Shown one piece after another: positions 26,141 to 38,225 of a DNA stretch of 64,000 nucleotides. This stretch comes from Vicugna pacos (taxonomy: Eukaryota; Chordata; Mammalia; Artiodactyla; Camelidae). The stretch covers positions 10,749,001 to 10,813,000 of the forward strand of contig NC_132993.1 in the NCBI RefSeq assembly GCF_048564905.1. Direction: 5' to 3'. The position numbers and the translations under genes were made by a program. The notes under the pieces were generated by a model that saw only the letters and a list, made by a program, of their open reading frames with translations, had not been told where the DNA came from and searched no databases. Each line of letters begins with the position of its first letter. Position 1 is the first letter of the stretch.

Positions 26141-29100
26141 CTTGGAACAGGTCTCTTTGCCTTTAAGTCCATGTTCTTTGTTACCATAAGGTTCTCATCT
26201 ATCTATGGCATGCTTTTTCTATTCTGCAAAGTTGAGCTTTTAAAGGTTCTGCTTGTAGAACAATCTACCTCTCATAGATTTGTGGGCCCTGGGCTGGAGG
26301 TGGGCACATTAACTGTCTTAAGACTGGCTCTCAGGAGTAGAATTGGGACCAATGTGGGGCACTAGGATGAGATTTATGGATATCGAAAGAGGACAAGATT
26401 CTTCACAGTGCTGTCCAGTGATGAAATGGCCTACCCAGACAAGTCAAGAGTTTACTCTTGTCCCAGGACAGACCCTAGTTATGGAGAAATTCAAGACTTT
26501 GCAAATTATGCTGCCTTACCACCTAGAGTGTCTAGGTTTCCAAGATCCAGTCAAGGTCAAGTCCCACCGTGGGAGTGAGGGTACAGGCAGCTGAGTTGTA
26601 ACTGCTGGAGTGGCCTTGAACTTGGCCAGGAGGGGTCATGCAGGATCACCATCAAGTCACTATTTTAAAACCCACTTTCTTATGTCAGATAATCTGGTCA
26701 GGATGCAGTAGGGGGCTGGGTCCACGGAAGCCCTGGGATGCAGTCTGCCTGTCAAGACCACCCCTCAAACTGAGTGAGGACAGCTGAGATGAGTTACAGC
26801 AGAGATAAGCGAGATGAAACTTCTATGGAAATAGTCACAGTTGTTGGCTCATTTTCAGCTTTTTTTTTTTACGGAAGTGCTACTGATCCATCCACTCATC
26901 TCTGGGACACCATGTCCTCCAAGAAGCCCTCCTAGGAGTCCAGGCGTAACGATGGATGGCAATGGAGGAGAAAGACATGCAGTTAGGACCAAAGGGGAGG
27001 ATGTGGTGAGCAGAGAATACGTCCTCTGTTGGAGGGAGGTGATTCAGGGCGCAGCCAAGCATATCACAGCAAATCCCCAGCAGAGACAGAGCGGCACGGG
27101 TGCTACGAGCCCAGTGGCTTCAGATCCAAAGACACAGAGAAAGAGCAGAAAGTCCTCAGGATGGGAGGGGAGGATATCCAACCCTAGGCCGAGGCCCGAA
27201 ATGCTTTGTGTTTGGGGCCTGGATAGGGTGGGTGACGTCTCACATTATGGGGTCTCAAGGCCTGGAGATCACCTGTGGGAGTCTCCCATCAGTGACGACA
27301 ATGAACTAGAGTTACAATTGTTGCCCAGGCTTGGTGGCCTTCTGTACTGTGAGTCTTCTTGGATGGCCATAGAGTAATTCCCACGGACACAGAAAAAGGG
27401 AACTTGGTGATGAGAGTTTAAGAAGAGGTCAGCAGGATTGCAGATGACAGAATCGTCCACAGGTCAGTGGCAATGCTAAGAACTGATCTGGAGTCTTCAG
27501 CCACTCCTTGATCTACACCAGCTTCTCCTAACATCCCTATACGTGATACATCTAGGTGTGAGCATGTTTTTGTTGTACACATATAGCTTCAAGAGCGATC
27601 TCAAGTACCAATCCTTCATTCCTACACCCATCCTTAAGCAGATCAACCTCACACAGCATCTCCTATATGGGACTGTGTGTCACACACACTGTTAGGGGCT
27701 GATGTCAACCAAGTTAATGCCCTTCTCTGGGTCATTGGGAAAGAAGAAAAACAGGGAAATCACTCAGGGCAGGAAATTGAGATAGTATCTATCAAGAGCC
27801 ATTGCTCTAATGCCAACCTCTCTTATTCTAAAATCCATCCCCCCGCCCCATTGTTCTTTCCCTTGCTCTTTCATAATCACTTAGTTAAGAGAGGAAAAGT
27901 CTTTGTCTCTTGGATGGTCTCAACATTCTCTACCGCCCACCCTCATCTCCATCACCCAACTTTATGTAGCCTGGCCATGAGCTGTGCAGTAGGAAAGGTT
28001 GCAGGTCTTTAATGGATATTGATGATCATTGAAACATTCTTCTTCCAGGCAAGTGACAGTGACTGGAGCAGCCCTTCCCCACAGGAGTCCCATTCTCTCA
28101 CTAGGACTTCACCCAACATGACCACCTGAATGCTTCCTTTCCCCTCCTAATTTCCAAATAAGTCTCTAAAGGTCACAGGGTTGAGGTTCCTCTCCTGGAG
28201 GACTACTCATGAATCCAGCTGTGCCCCTTGGAATGGCGAGAGTTTGGGGGACCACAGCATCCTTTTAGAGATGCCTGGCTTCTACGTCTCTTCAATCAGT
28301 AAGCATGCTTTGCCCCTTGCACTGTTTGTTGCTTGCGGAGTTTGCCCCTCAGCTTCATTCTGCCCACAGATTTCCTTAATGGGATGAATGTTAGATTAAC
28401 CTTGCGATTGGGATAGGTCAACAGGCCCAGGCCAATGAGGAATCGCTTTAGTGCTTCCCATTCCATGAATGACTCTGGTCTCAGAAACTCCCTCTGAGCA
28501 CCTTTAACTCGAGTGGCCATGTGTCCTGGTTTGTCAGGACAATCCTGGTTTACTCTTCCTGTCCCAGTATCTTATCTTTCACCCTCAATAGTATCCCCAT
28601 TCAAATAATAAACAGTATGATTGCCCTCTAGCTAACCCATCTTTGCTTAGTTTCACCTGAGGAAGAATGGATGGGATGGCCAGAATCAGCCCAGAAGGAT
28701 CTATTTAGATTCTAGAGAAAGAGGAAGAGGCAAAAGCGACTAAATTCCTAGTGCTTGTGAGTTGAAAGTTGGGGGCAGTGTTATCTGAAAGAAATAAAGC
28801 AAATGCTGTAAAGATGTGGAAGAGAGGCCCTCCCTAGGTCAGCGAAGATGTCGGGTGGGGACCAAATGGAGTGTCCCTATCTCTGATAATTATGTTTTTA
28901 CGAGTGAGAGGGACATGCACCGAGTCATCCATCCTCCAGAGGATGTTTGTTCCTTTGTTCCCCACCTTGACAACCCCCAGGTGCCCACCAACAACTCCTC
29001 CCACATCAACCCACCTGCCAGTGGCTCTGCTTTTAGCACCCCAAAAATGAGAGCCCCCAAGCCCTCAGACCCTCCTCTCCCCACCTCCACCCCATCTTTG

Positions 29101-29547
29101 CCCTATATCTGTTTAGTTTTCTCCTCACAGCTCCACTTGCACAAACTCCTGTCTCCAGTACATCCCCTGCTCTGACCCACTCCTGGCCCACGTGACACCC
29201 TGTTCTCCTGAGGCATTTATTTGTCCCTTTGGCTGCTCATCTCCTTGTCTCAACCTTAGGAATCACCACGCATGTCTAAAGAACAGGAGGCATTGCTTCT
29301 GTGCGTGCTAGTCCAGAGTCTAAACTCTGTCTCCTTTGTTTTGGGACTTTTAAAGCCATTACCAAAACAAACAGTAGCAACAGCAAATAAAAAAACTGTC
29401 TGTGGTTTGAGAAATCTACAGGTACTTAAGACTGATGGGAAGTTATAGGCGTGTGATGAGTTTACCAGGCTCCCCATGGTCCTGGACCATGTTCTTTCCT
29501 GTGTGAATTGGGTCCAGAGAACTCATCTCCAGTTCCTGGATTCACAG

Positions 29548-30580
29548 TGTAGGGGGATGTATGGTGTCCCTGAAATTCATGCCCACCTCAGAATGTGATG
29601 CAATTTGGAAGTAAGATCTTTACAGATGTAATTTGTTAAGGATCCCAGGATGTCTTTTCCCAGATTTTAGTGGGAAGATTTTGAGTTTTTCACTGTTGAG
29701 CACACAGCCTAAATGTCCATCAACAGATGACTGGATAAAGAAGATGTGGTATATTTATACAATGGAGTACTATTCGGCCATAAAAATGACAACATAACAC
29801 CATTTGCAGCAACACGGATGTCCCTGGAGAATGTCATTCTAAGTGAGGCCAGAAAGAGAAAGAAAAATACCATATGAAATAGCTCATATGTGGAATCTAA
29901 AAATAAAAAAAAACAACATAAATACAAAACAGAAACAGACTCATAGACATAGAATACAAACTTGTAGTTACCAAGGGGGAGTGGGGTGGGAAGGGGCAAA
30001 CTGGGAGTTCAAAATTTGTAGATACTGACAGGCATATGTAGAATAGATAAACAAGATGATACTGTATAGCACAGGGAAATATATACAAGATCTTGTGGTA
30101 GCTCACAGCGAAAAAAAAATGTGACAATGAATATATGTATGTTTACGTATATCTGAAAAATTGTTCTCTACACTGGAATTTGACATAACATTGTAAAATG
30201 ACTATAACAATAAAAAAAAGGTAAAAAAAAAGAATCTCAGCATGAAATCCTGAATTTAGGGTGTGTCCTAAATCCAATGACTTGTGTCTTAATAAGAGAA
30301 AGGAGATGGAAATTTACACAAAGAGACATGGGGAAGGAGACGTGAAGACAGAGGCGAAAGGTTAAGGTGATGCTGCCACGAGCCAAGGAAGCCAGGAGCC
30401 ATCAGACATGGGGAGAAGCAAAGGAGTCTCCCCTAGAGCTTTGGAAGGAATCGTGGCCCTGTCAAGACCTTGATTGTGGCTTTGGCCCCCCAGAACTGGG
30501 AGAGAATACATTTCTATTGTTTTAAGCCATCAAGTGTGGTTCTGTGATACAGCAGTGCGAAGGAACAAATACACTCAGGA
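29548..30580 (+). mobile_element. Solitary LTR, MaLR (MLT1-like), interrupted by L1
   Basis: Two halves, 29548-29699 and 30233-30580, read together as one old LTR of the mammalian MaLR type, with the L1 above inserted inside. Family assignment is from recalled consensus phrases. A fossil, clearly degraded, with no internal coding region seen. Probably predates the radiation of placental orders; the inserted L1 is younger. Confidence 0.55.
29700..30232 (+). mobile_element. L1 LINE 3' fragment
   Basis: Plus-strand L1 3' end: the last ORF2 codons (phrases like ATTCGGCCATAAAAATGAC), 3' UTR and A-rich tail ending about 30232. It splits an older LTR-type repeat (29548-29699 and 30233-30580). Confidence 0.85.
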
Positions 30581-31506
30581 ATCAGGGCGTCCTCAGTCTG
30601 CTGCTGCAGGTCCTGCCCCAGAGTTTGGGAGCTGCTATTCTAGGGTCACCCAGTGACTTTGTGAGCAATCACACCCTCTTGGTTACCATTGGGAAAAGCT
30701 TCCCGAATCACCGTCTTCAGAAGAATGTGCCAATGTAATTTCATAACCTACTGGTCTTTTGATCTATGATCTGTGGTTTCTTCCTCTATAAAGTAGAGAG
30801 AAAAGTATCTGCTCCTGAAGTCATTGTGGGGATTGGCTGGGACAACATATGTGCCAGAGCCCAGCCCGAAGCCTGGAACAAAGCAGGCTATAGTAAGAAC
30901 TCTATCTGACCCAACCTCTCCCAGATTTCAGAACTCCTGTCTCACCCCTGACATTCGGCCTCAACTAACTTACCCCAGGGCCTCTGTCACTGGTCTGTCT
31001 TCTGTGCCCTGACTGCTTTCCTCCTCTCCCCGGGTGCAGTGTTCCACCACAGTGATCATAACCTGCAGGTAGTGTGTACCCCAGTAAGAGAACTGTCTTT
31101 ACCCACGTGGCTGCATGCAGCATGCTACCTGTGATGGCCTGGTCTCCATCCCATCAAGTGAAGGAGCCCGTTGGCAGGGCTACTCAGGTGCGGCACCCCA
31201 GCCCCCACCGGCCCCTGCTCCCTTTCTCCATTCCTCGCCAGGACCTGACCTCATGTCCCTGCCTCAGTTTTTCAGTATTTTCAACTCTGTGCCTTCTTTA
31301 GGAGTCTAACCTAGACGTGCAGAGTAGAACTAAATCTTATGCCCAAAATTCTGAAATAAGAGAAGATGGAAGTCCATCCTCCATCAGGAGGAAAGAAGGA
31401 AGTAGGACTGGTCGGGGAGGAGGGTTAGTCACGTTCCCCAAATCAGAAGGTAGATCAGCAAACCCCACTGACACCACTGAGACACAGCCAGGCCCGCCGG
31501 GGCACT

Positions 31507-31512
31507 TTTATT
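31507..31512 (-). terminator. Poly(A) signal of TRBC3
   Basis: AATAAA on the minus strand about 190 bases after the stop codon. The same motif lies 212 bases after the stop in the other two C genes, within a 3' UTR of different sequence. Confidence 0.7.
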
Positions 31513-31700
31513 GGTTTAGTCTATTTCAGAGTCTGTGTTGAGCTCACTTTGCAGGGAGGCTGAGAGACGGGACAACATCCCTGCAGGAAGGAGATAAGGA
31601 GTGGAGAGAGAGAAACTCTAAGAACACTGACTGGATACATGTGAAAGAGAATCCAGCGCGAGGATAAAGAACAACTCAGGGTGCATTTTTGGAGCTGGTC

Positions 31701-33128
<1,428 letters not shown>

Positions 33129-33190
33129 CTGCAGGGGAAAGGGGTTGGGAGCAGGGCTGCTCTGAGAGCTGGCTGGGCTTGGAAGGGGCC

Positions 33191-33262
33191 GTGTGTGTGT
33201 GTGTGTGTGTGTGTCTGTGTGTGTATGTGAGTGTGTGTGTATGTGTGTGTGTGTGTCTGTGT
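33191..33262. repeat. GT microsatellite upstream of TRBC3 exon 1
   Basis: Interrupted (GT)n run just 5' of exon 1 in the J-C intron. The same run occurs at 42693-42768 and, shorter, at 51640-51673. Length is one of the few differences between the cluster 2 and 3 copies here. Confidence 0.9.
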
Positions 33263-35573
33263 GATGAGACGGCAGGGCAGGAGGTCATCACAGAGCACAA
33301 TTATATAGTGGTAGGTCCTGCCTGTTTGGGGGGGCACCTCCCCATTCCTCTGGGATTGACCTCCCTCTGCCTGCCTGTCCTTTGCATTCCCCCTGTGACA
33401 GGCCTGTCTACCATGTCTCCATCCCCCCAGGGGGCATTCCAAAGGGCACTGCCCAAAGTTCTGAGTATGTCTCTTCAGTGGCCTGTTTTGATTTCTTACC
33501 CAACAAGAAAAGCTCCCCTGTCTACGTCTCACCGTGATGTGTGGTAGCTACTTTCGCAGATCACTGGGTTGGAATCACAATAACAGAATTCGAATCTTAG
33601 AACTGACCTTGCCCACCAGTGTGACTGCAGACCGTCTCTTAATTTCTCTGCATCATTTCTCCTACTTGTGAAGGGAGAGTCACAACACTGAGTGTCTGGA
33701 GTGGGTGGGGGATTAAAGGATGGAGTCAGGACTCAGCCCTCAGCTGGGCTACTTGCTTATGAATCTGAGGGGCTGCGGCGTGAAGGGGAGTTGGGGAGAA
33801 GGGGCTCATTAGGGGGCTGGGACTTTCTTCAGGTGACAATATTCAGGTGGCATATTGCTGTGCACTCATGTGAGGATGTGCTCCTGTCCTCAGGAGAAAG
33901 GGTTTTTTCCTGCCCGTTTGGTGCATCAGGAGGGGACCCAGCCACTCCTCTGCCTGCAGGTACCCCTGGGTCTCCTCAGCTGGGACAGAGGGCCGTCTCC
34001 CCGTGATTCAGATTCAGCACTCTTCAACCTTCTTTGCCCCCTTTCCTTCCAATTACTCTACTTCTCCCTACCAGCAAGCTTCCTAAATATGCATCTGAAA
34101 TCATCAGAGCCACTGCTGCTTCCAGTTGTCATTACGCATTGTCAGTGCTTAGCCTCTCCTCCGTGGCGTCTTCCAGGGCCCAGCTGAAGGCTTTCCTGTT
34201 ACTGCTGCTTGGCCCCTTCACTTAGCTGGCTCATTTCTTCCGGGCTAATTCTACACTCATTCTATCCTGCCCTTTATATTGATATTTCTGTTGGTTTCCG
34301 AGCAATTCTGTTAAAGGAAGACATCTCATTCTTAAGAGTTCTAGTTTAGCCTGGAGGAGGAGAAAATGTTCTTCTAACCGACACTTCACAGGTCTATGCA
34401 TGAGACCTAATGCAGGGCTGGCTTCATGGTTATATGACCTGTGCATGCATGCACACGACACATACACACAGATTCCCTCGTCCAAGACACGAGATCATTA
34501 ACGGGTCAGGGCTTGGGACCCAGGTTTATCTGGTTCTAAAGTCTCTGTCTTTCTCCACTCTGGCTGATCCCAGGAACGCGGCTTTTCCTCTGGGAACACC
34601 CCAGCTGAGCCCCATTGGCTTCATCTTAATGAGTCGAACTACAGACAGCGCTTGGTCAAATAATCCAGGGAAATACCCAGTAGTGCGGGTTTCTTCCCCT
34701 CAGTGCTCTCATCACCCGGTGACTTTAAGGTCCCTTTTCCAGCACTAGGACCTAAGATGCTGCTGGGAATTTTTCTCACCTCACAAGCAAAGTATCTGCA
34801 TTTTAATGGATGCCCTGCCCCCTCTAGCTGTTCAACCTCCAACACCTAATGTGAGGAGGGAGAGTTCAAGCAGGGCGAGGCGGGTAGGGGGACATATCTC
34901 CAGGAGTAAATCCACCCCAGTGGCCCAGGTTTGCATCCAGCCTCTCTGTGCTGTACGCACAGCCTGGCCCTTGGAGGTCTGGGGCTTAGGAGGAGAGGAA
35001 GAGGTTTAAAGCTTAAATTTAAATCCAAACTTCTAAACAGTAAATCAACAAACCCCGCTTGTTTGGAGTCATTTCCTGATTCGTGTTTCTCTCCCTATTT
35101 CACCTCTCTTTTCCACCCTTGTTTGTCATCCTTTCTGTCCTCTGTTCAGTGGAACCTCCATCTACACCTCCCAGGAGCCCGCTCTGCCCTGGGCTCACCA
35201 TCCTGTGCTCACTCCAGCCTTTTCCTGCTCCTCCAGCTCATCTTCCCCTTGGTAGCAGCTTCCCTGCTCCTACCCTTCCCCCAGCCCAGGACTGCCCTCC
35301 CCAGGCTTTTTCTCCAGTCAAGCAGCTCTCAGACTCCCAATAAATCCTTTTTCTCCACCCCTCACTCTGCCCCTAAAACCCTCACAAAAAAGAGACCAAA
35401 TCCCCGCTGCCCTCTGTGCAAGTTCCCAGACGTGAGCACCACATCCAGTACCCGCTCCCTTGCAGAGCTGACCCGCAGATGGACAAGTGGCCGCGCGCCC
35501 CACCTCCAGCCCACCGCCTTCTCCATGGACGCAAGGGTCTGGGCTGGAAGGCACAGAGACTTCCACATCTTAC
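33263..35573. other. TRBJ3-TRBC3 intron
   Basis: Spacer spliced out between the J3 genes and TRBC3. The part up to about 34117 is near-identical to 42769-43624; from there to about 35075 it is clearly diverged; then near-identical again. Confidence 0.75.
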
Positions 35574-35620
35574 CTAAGACCGTGAGCCTGGTGCCTGGGC
35601 CGAAATGCTGCTCATAGGAG
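35574..35620 (-). CDS. TRBJ3-7: TRBJ3-7, joining gene
   Basis: 47-base J gene encoding SYEQHFGPGTRLTVL, homologue of human TRBJ2-7. The donor GTAAG follows. The heptamer at 35621-35627 reads CTCTGTG on the minus strand. With a 12-base spacer the nonamer is close to consensus (plus strand ACGCAAACC). The J is identical to the cluster 2 copy, but the spacer region has a two-base difference. Confidence 0.92.
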
Positions 35621-35750
35621 CACAGAGGAGGAGCCCCGCACGCAAACCCCCGCAGCGCCCAGCCGCCCCTCTGCTGGGTCCCAGCGCCGGGCTCCAGCGC
35701 AGGGAGGGGACCGGGTGCGGGGCCCGGCCGCCCTGCGCCCGCCGCCTTCC

Positions 35751-35803
35751 GTCCCGCCCCGCCGCCGGCTGCCGGCCCCGAAGGTCAGGGCGGCTGCTGG
35801 AAG
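35751..35803 (-). pseudogene. TRBJ3-6 remnant without splice donor
   Basis: Homologue of human TRBJ2-6. The 5' half encodes LPAAALTFGAGSR and has a GGCTGTG heptamer at 35804-35810. The 3' half, which should give LTVL and a GT donor, is replaced by a GC-rich run reading RRGG. No convincing nonamer lies at 12-base spacing. It cannot splice normally to a C gene, so I call it non-functional. The low end of the interval is set by homology length only. Confidence 0.75.
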
Positions 35804-35852
35804 CACAGCCCCGGGCTCCCCACAGAGGCCGTGCCCGCCCGCCCGCGCTCAC

Positions 35853-35900
35853 CTAGCACCAGGAGCCGCGTGCCCGGCCCGAAGTACTGGGTCTCTTGTT
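35853..35900 (-). CDS. TRBJ3-5: TRBJ3-5, joining gene
   Basis: 48-base J gene encoding QETQYFGPGTRLLVL, the same core as human TRBJ2-5. GTGAG donor. RSS: heptamer GGCTGTG at 35901-35907, 12-base spacer, nonamer (plus) GCAAAAACC. Its RSS is better than that of the cluster 2 copy. Numbered by homology, not by ordinal. Confidence 0.93.
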   Translation of the reverse strand, partial: NKRPSTSGRARGSWC

Positions 35901-35967
35901 CACAGCCCCCCAACCCCGCGCAAAAACCCACAGGGCATCCCTCAGGGTCCCTGGCGTCTGGGCTCAC

Positions 35968-36012
35968 CTAGCACAGACAACCTGGTTCCCCCGCCGAAAA
36001 ACAGTGTCTGCT
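35968..36012 (-). CDS. TRBJ3-3: TRBJ3-3, joining gene, apparent J3/J4 fusion
   Basis: 45-base J gene encoding QTLFFGGGTRLSVL, with GTGAG donor, heptamer GGCTGTG at 36013-36019, 12-base spacer and a perfect nonamer (plus ACAAAAACC). It is the only J between the J2 and J5 homologues, where cluster 2 has two. The upstream flank and FGGG match TRBJ2-3; the RLSVL end, GTGAG donor and downstream flank match TRBJ2-4. I infer a deletion that fused the two ancestral genes. The product looks functional. Confidence 0.88.
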   Translation of the reverse strand, partial: SRHCFSAGEPGCLC

Positions 36013-36180
36013 CACAGCCCCGAGGCGCGGGACAAAAACCCAGCGCTGTCCTCTCCTGACGCCCCTGATTCAGCCCTGGCCCAGCCAACACTGAGCACAG
36101 CCTCAAATGGAGCTGGGAGCTGCCCACCTCTCTCCATCCCGCTCCAGGGAGCACTCTGGGACCCCAGCTGCCCTCCTTAC

Positions 36181-36231
36181 CCAGCACAGTCAGCTTGGAA
36201 CCTTCCCCGAAGTACAGCTGTCCGGTGTTCA
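36181..36231 (-). CDS. TRBJ3-2: TRBJ3-2, joining gene
   Basis: 51-base J gene encoding NTGQLYFGEGSKLTVL, homologue of human TRBJ2-2. GTAAG donor; heptamer GGCTGTG at 36232-36238. The nonamer is weak. Confidence 0.92.
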
Positions 36232-36375
36232 CACAGCCCTGGGGACTAAGGCACAAACTTGGCCTTCCCTGAGTGCAGCCCGGAAGGGTTCAAAGTCCAC
36301 TCCCTGAAAGCTAGCGTTCAGGGGATCCTCAGGGTTGGGCACCCATCCTCCCTCCACCTGGAGCAACTCTCTTAC

Positions 36376-36425
36376 CTAGCACAGTGAGCTGAGTCCCTGC
36401 TCCGAAGTACTGCTCATTATAGGAG
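36376..36425 (-). CDS. TRBJ3-1: TRBJ3-1, joining gene
   Basis: 50-base J gene encoding SYNEQYFGAGTQLTVL, homologue of human TRBJ2-1. GTAAG donor and a consensus CACTGTG heptamer at 36426-36432. Confidence 0.93.
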
Positions 36426-36649
36426 CACAGTGAGAAGGGGCTGACAGGATTCCTCCCCCTTCCCACCTCCCTTGGCACAGACTGAGGGCCACCTTCCCTC
36501 CGCTCTCTGGCTTCTCTCTTCCCACCTGTCTCCAGAACTAGCTGGACACAGTCATCTGGACCCTGCTTGAGGTCATCCCTAATTTATAGAGAACCACCTT
36601 GGCTTGGAGGCAATACAGTGGCTGTGAAATCTGCAGGGGTATTGGTGGT

Positions 36650-36850
36650 GGAGGTTGGAGCTGGGAAGTGTGCCGGGCTAGACCCTGCCTCTTACTGGTT
36701 ATGTGACCTGTAAGCTCTCTGGCCTTAGTTTCTCCACCTGAACAATGGAGTAGTATCTTTCCCTTAGGGTTATTGTGAGTGCTTAACAAATAACGCATCT
36801 GCAAGTACTTTGTCAAAGGGCAAGTTTTATGAAAAGCACTGAATGATGAT
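36650..36850 (+). mobile_element. MIR SINE (cluster 3 copy)
   Basis: MIR phrases GTTATGTGACCTGTAAGC and CTTAGTTTCTCCACCTGA. Duplicated with the cluster: the partner is at 47150-47330. Confidence 0.7.
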
Positions 36851-37051
36851 CCCTTTGATTTTGAGGGATCTTTGAGGCCTTGATTCTTCACTTTCCTGGA
36901 AGCTGTGTGTGGAGCAAGGAGAGGCAGAACTGTTTGCTGAGCCCAGGTCCCTGCAAGCTCATGTCCAGAGCCAGCTCCAGGGACCTCTCCCAGCTACTCT
37001 CCCCATGCAGGAGCCCTCCCTGGGCTGGGTGGAGCTATTTTCTGAGGCAGG

Positions 37052-37133
37052 GCTTTTTGTAAAAGGCCCTTCTCTACCTGAATCATCGTGCTCCCCCCAT
37101 AGTCCCACAATGTTAAGCCAAGATACAAAAATG
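37052..37133 (-). CDS. TRBD3: TRBD3, diversity gene with both RSSs
   Basis: The D core is 37091-37105 (minus strand GGACTATGGGGGGAG, 15 bases). The 3' heptamer CACGATG is at 37084-37090, followed by a 23-base spacer and nonamer ACAAAAAGC at 37052-37060. The 5' heptamer CATTGTG is at 37106-37112, with a 12-base spacer and nonamer CATTTTTGT at 37125-37133. The three forward frames read GLWGE, DYGG and TMGG, all open. Confidence 0.93.
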
Positions 37134-38225
37134 TCTTCTCCCGTTGGCTCTCCTCCCCTAACCACTAGGCAGGGGCAGGAAGTGCAGGTGGCAGAGGTTG
37201 GTCTGATTGAGTGGGGCTGGGAAAAGACAAAAGCAGAGTAGTGGTGGTGGGGGAGCAGCGAGGCCCCTCCCTGGAGCACGCTCCACTCTGAGATCGCCTA
37301 TGTCATGTCATGAGGTCTCCCCTCCGGGACTCCCTGTGCCCACCTGCACAGGCTGCCATTTATAGGGAGGTGGGATGGGAGGAGCAAGCGGTGGAACCCG
37401 TAGAACAGGTGATGGAAACATGGCAGGGGGATTAGCAGCCTGCAAACCTTTGCACTTGCTTCCTGAGCGAGGTCCAAGTTCCTTTCCCTTCATTTATTCC
37501 ACAGATATTTAATGAACGTCAACTGTATGCCAGGTGTCATGCTGGTCGCAAGGATAGGCTCCATTCTCAGCGTGGGATGCACCAACCTGCCTCTTCAACC
37601 TTCCTTTTTATGACTCCCCTTTTTATGTGAACCATGCACCCAGCTGAGTGGAAGTACCCAGAAGTACCCGACTCTGTAGTTTCAGTTCTTGTGTATGCCT
37701 CTGACTGTCATGACCATTCTCCCATGTGGATAATTGAGACCAAGTTTTCCTTTGAAGAGTCTGCCACCTTCTCAGACTGTCCCCTGAGGACCTCAGTCAG
37801 AAACTGAGTGCTATCTTCCACCTATATTTTAATAGACAGCTCACATTGCTAATCAAAGCATCACTTTGTGCGTTAACTGTCTCTACTTATGAATTATCCC
37901 CACATGAACAGGAAAGTTCTCAGGAATTGTACGCTGGATATCTTTGGTTTTTTGAAGATTAGTAACAAATGTGCAATGACATGTGCTTAACAAGTGGGTG
38001 ACTGTATATGTGTTTGTATATACATATACACGTGTGTGTATGCAAGTGTGGGTACATAAGCAGACACACAGGTTAGAATGCAGGGATGCGCTGTCAGAGA
38101 GAGAGACGGCTGTGTGCTGCAGGCCTGTGAGTGGAAGGGTGGACGGATATTTCAGGGAAGGACTTAGGGAATAACTGCTGCTGAACTGAGTCATTTTCAC
38201 ATCACTCACTGATTCACTTATTTGT
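37134..38225. other. Spacer upstream of TRBD3
   Basis: Matches 47609-48725 upstream of TRBD2. By analogy it holds the D3 germline promoter, but no specific element can be named. Confidence 0.6.

Larger units (their letters stand above)
21159..31500. other. TRBV30-TRBC3 spacer, no gene seen
   Basis: Unique non-coding DNA with the L1M, MIR, LTR and L1 pieces listed, the CTCF-like motif at 22.09 kb and the enhancer candidate near 25.9 kb. Frames up to 178 codons (for example 26841-27377) lack recognisable domains. Confidence 0.6.

Noticed and set aside
26841-27377. 178-codon plus-strand frame between TRBV30 and TRBC3
   Set aside because: No recognisable domain, low-complexity start and no splice or homology support.
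35574-36256. Long GC-rich frames across J genes (also 45710-46198 and 35612-35806)
   Set aside because: They join J segments through introns in GC-rich DNA. Only the J segments themselves are coding.
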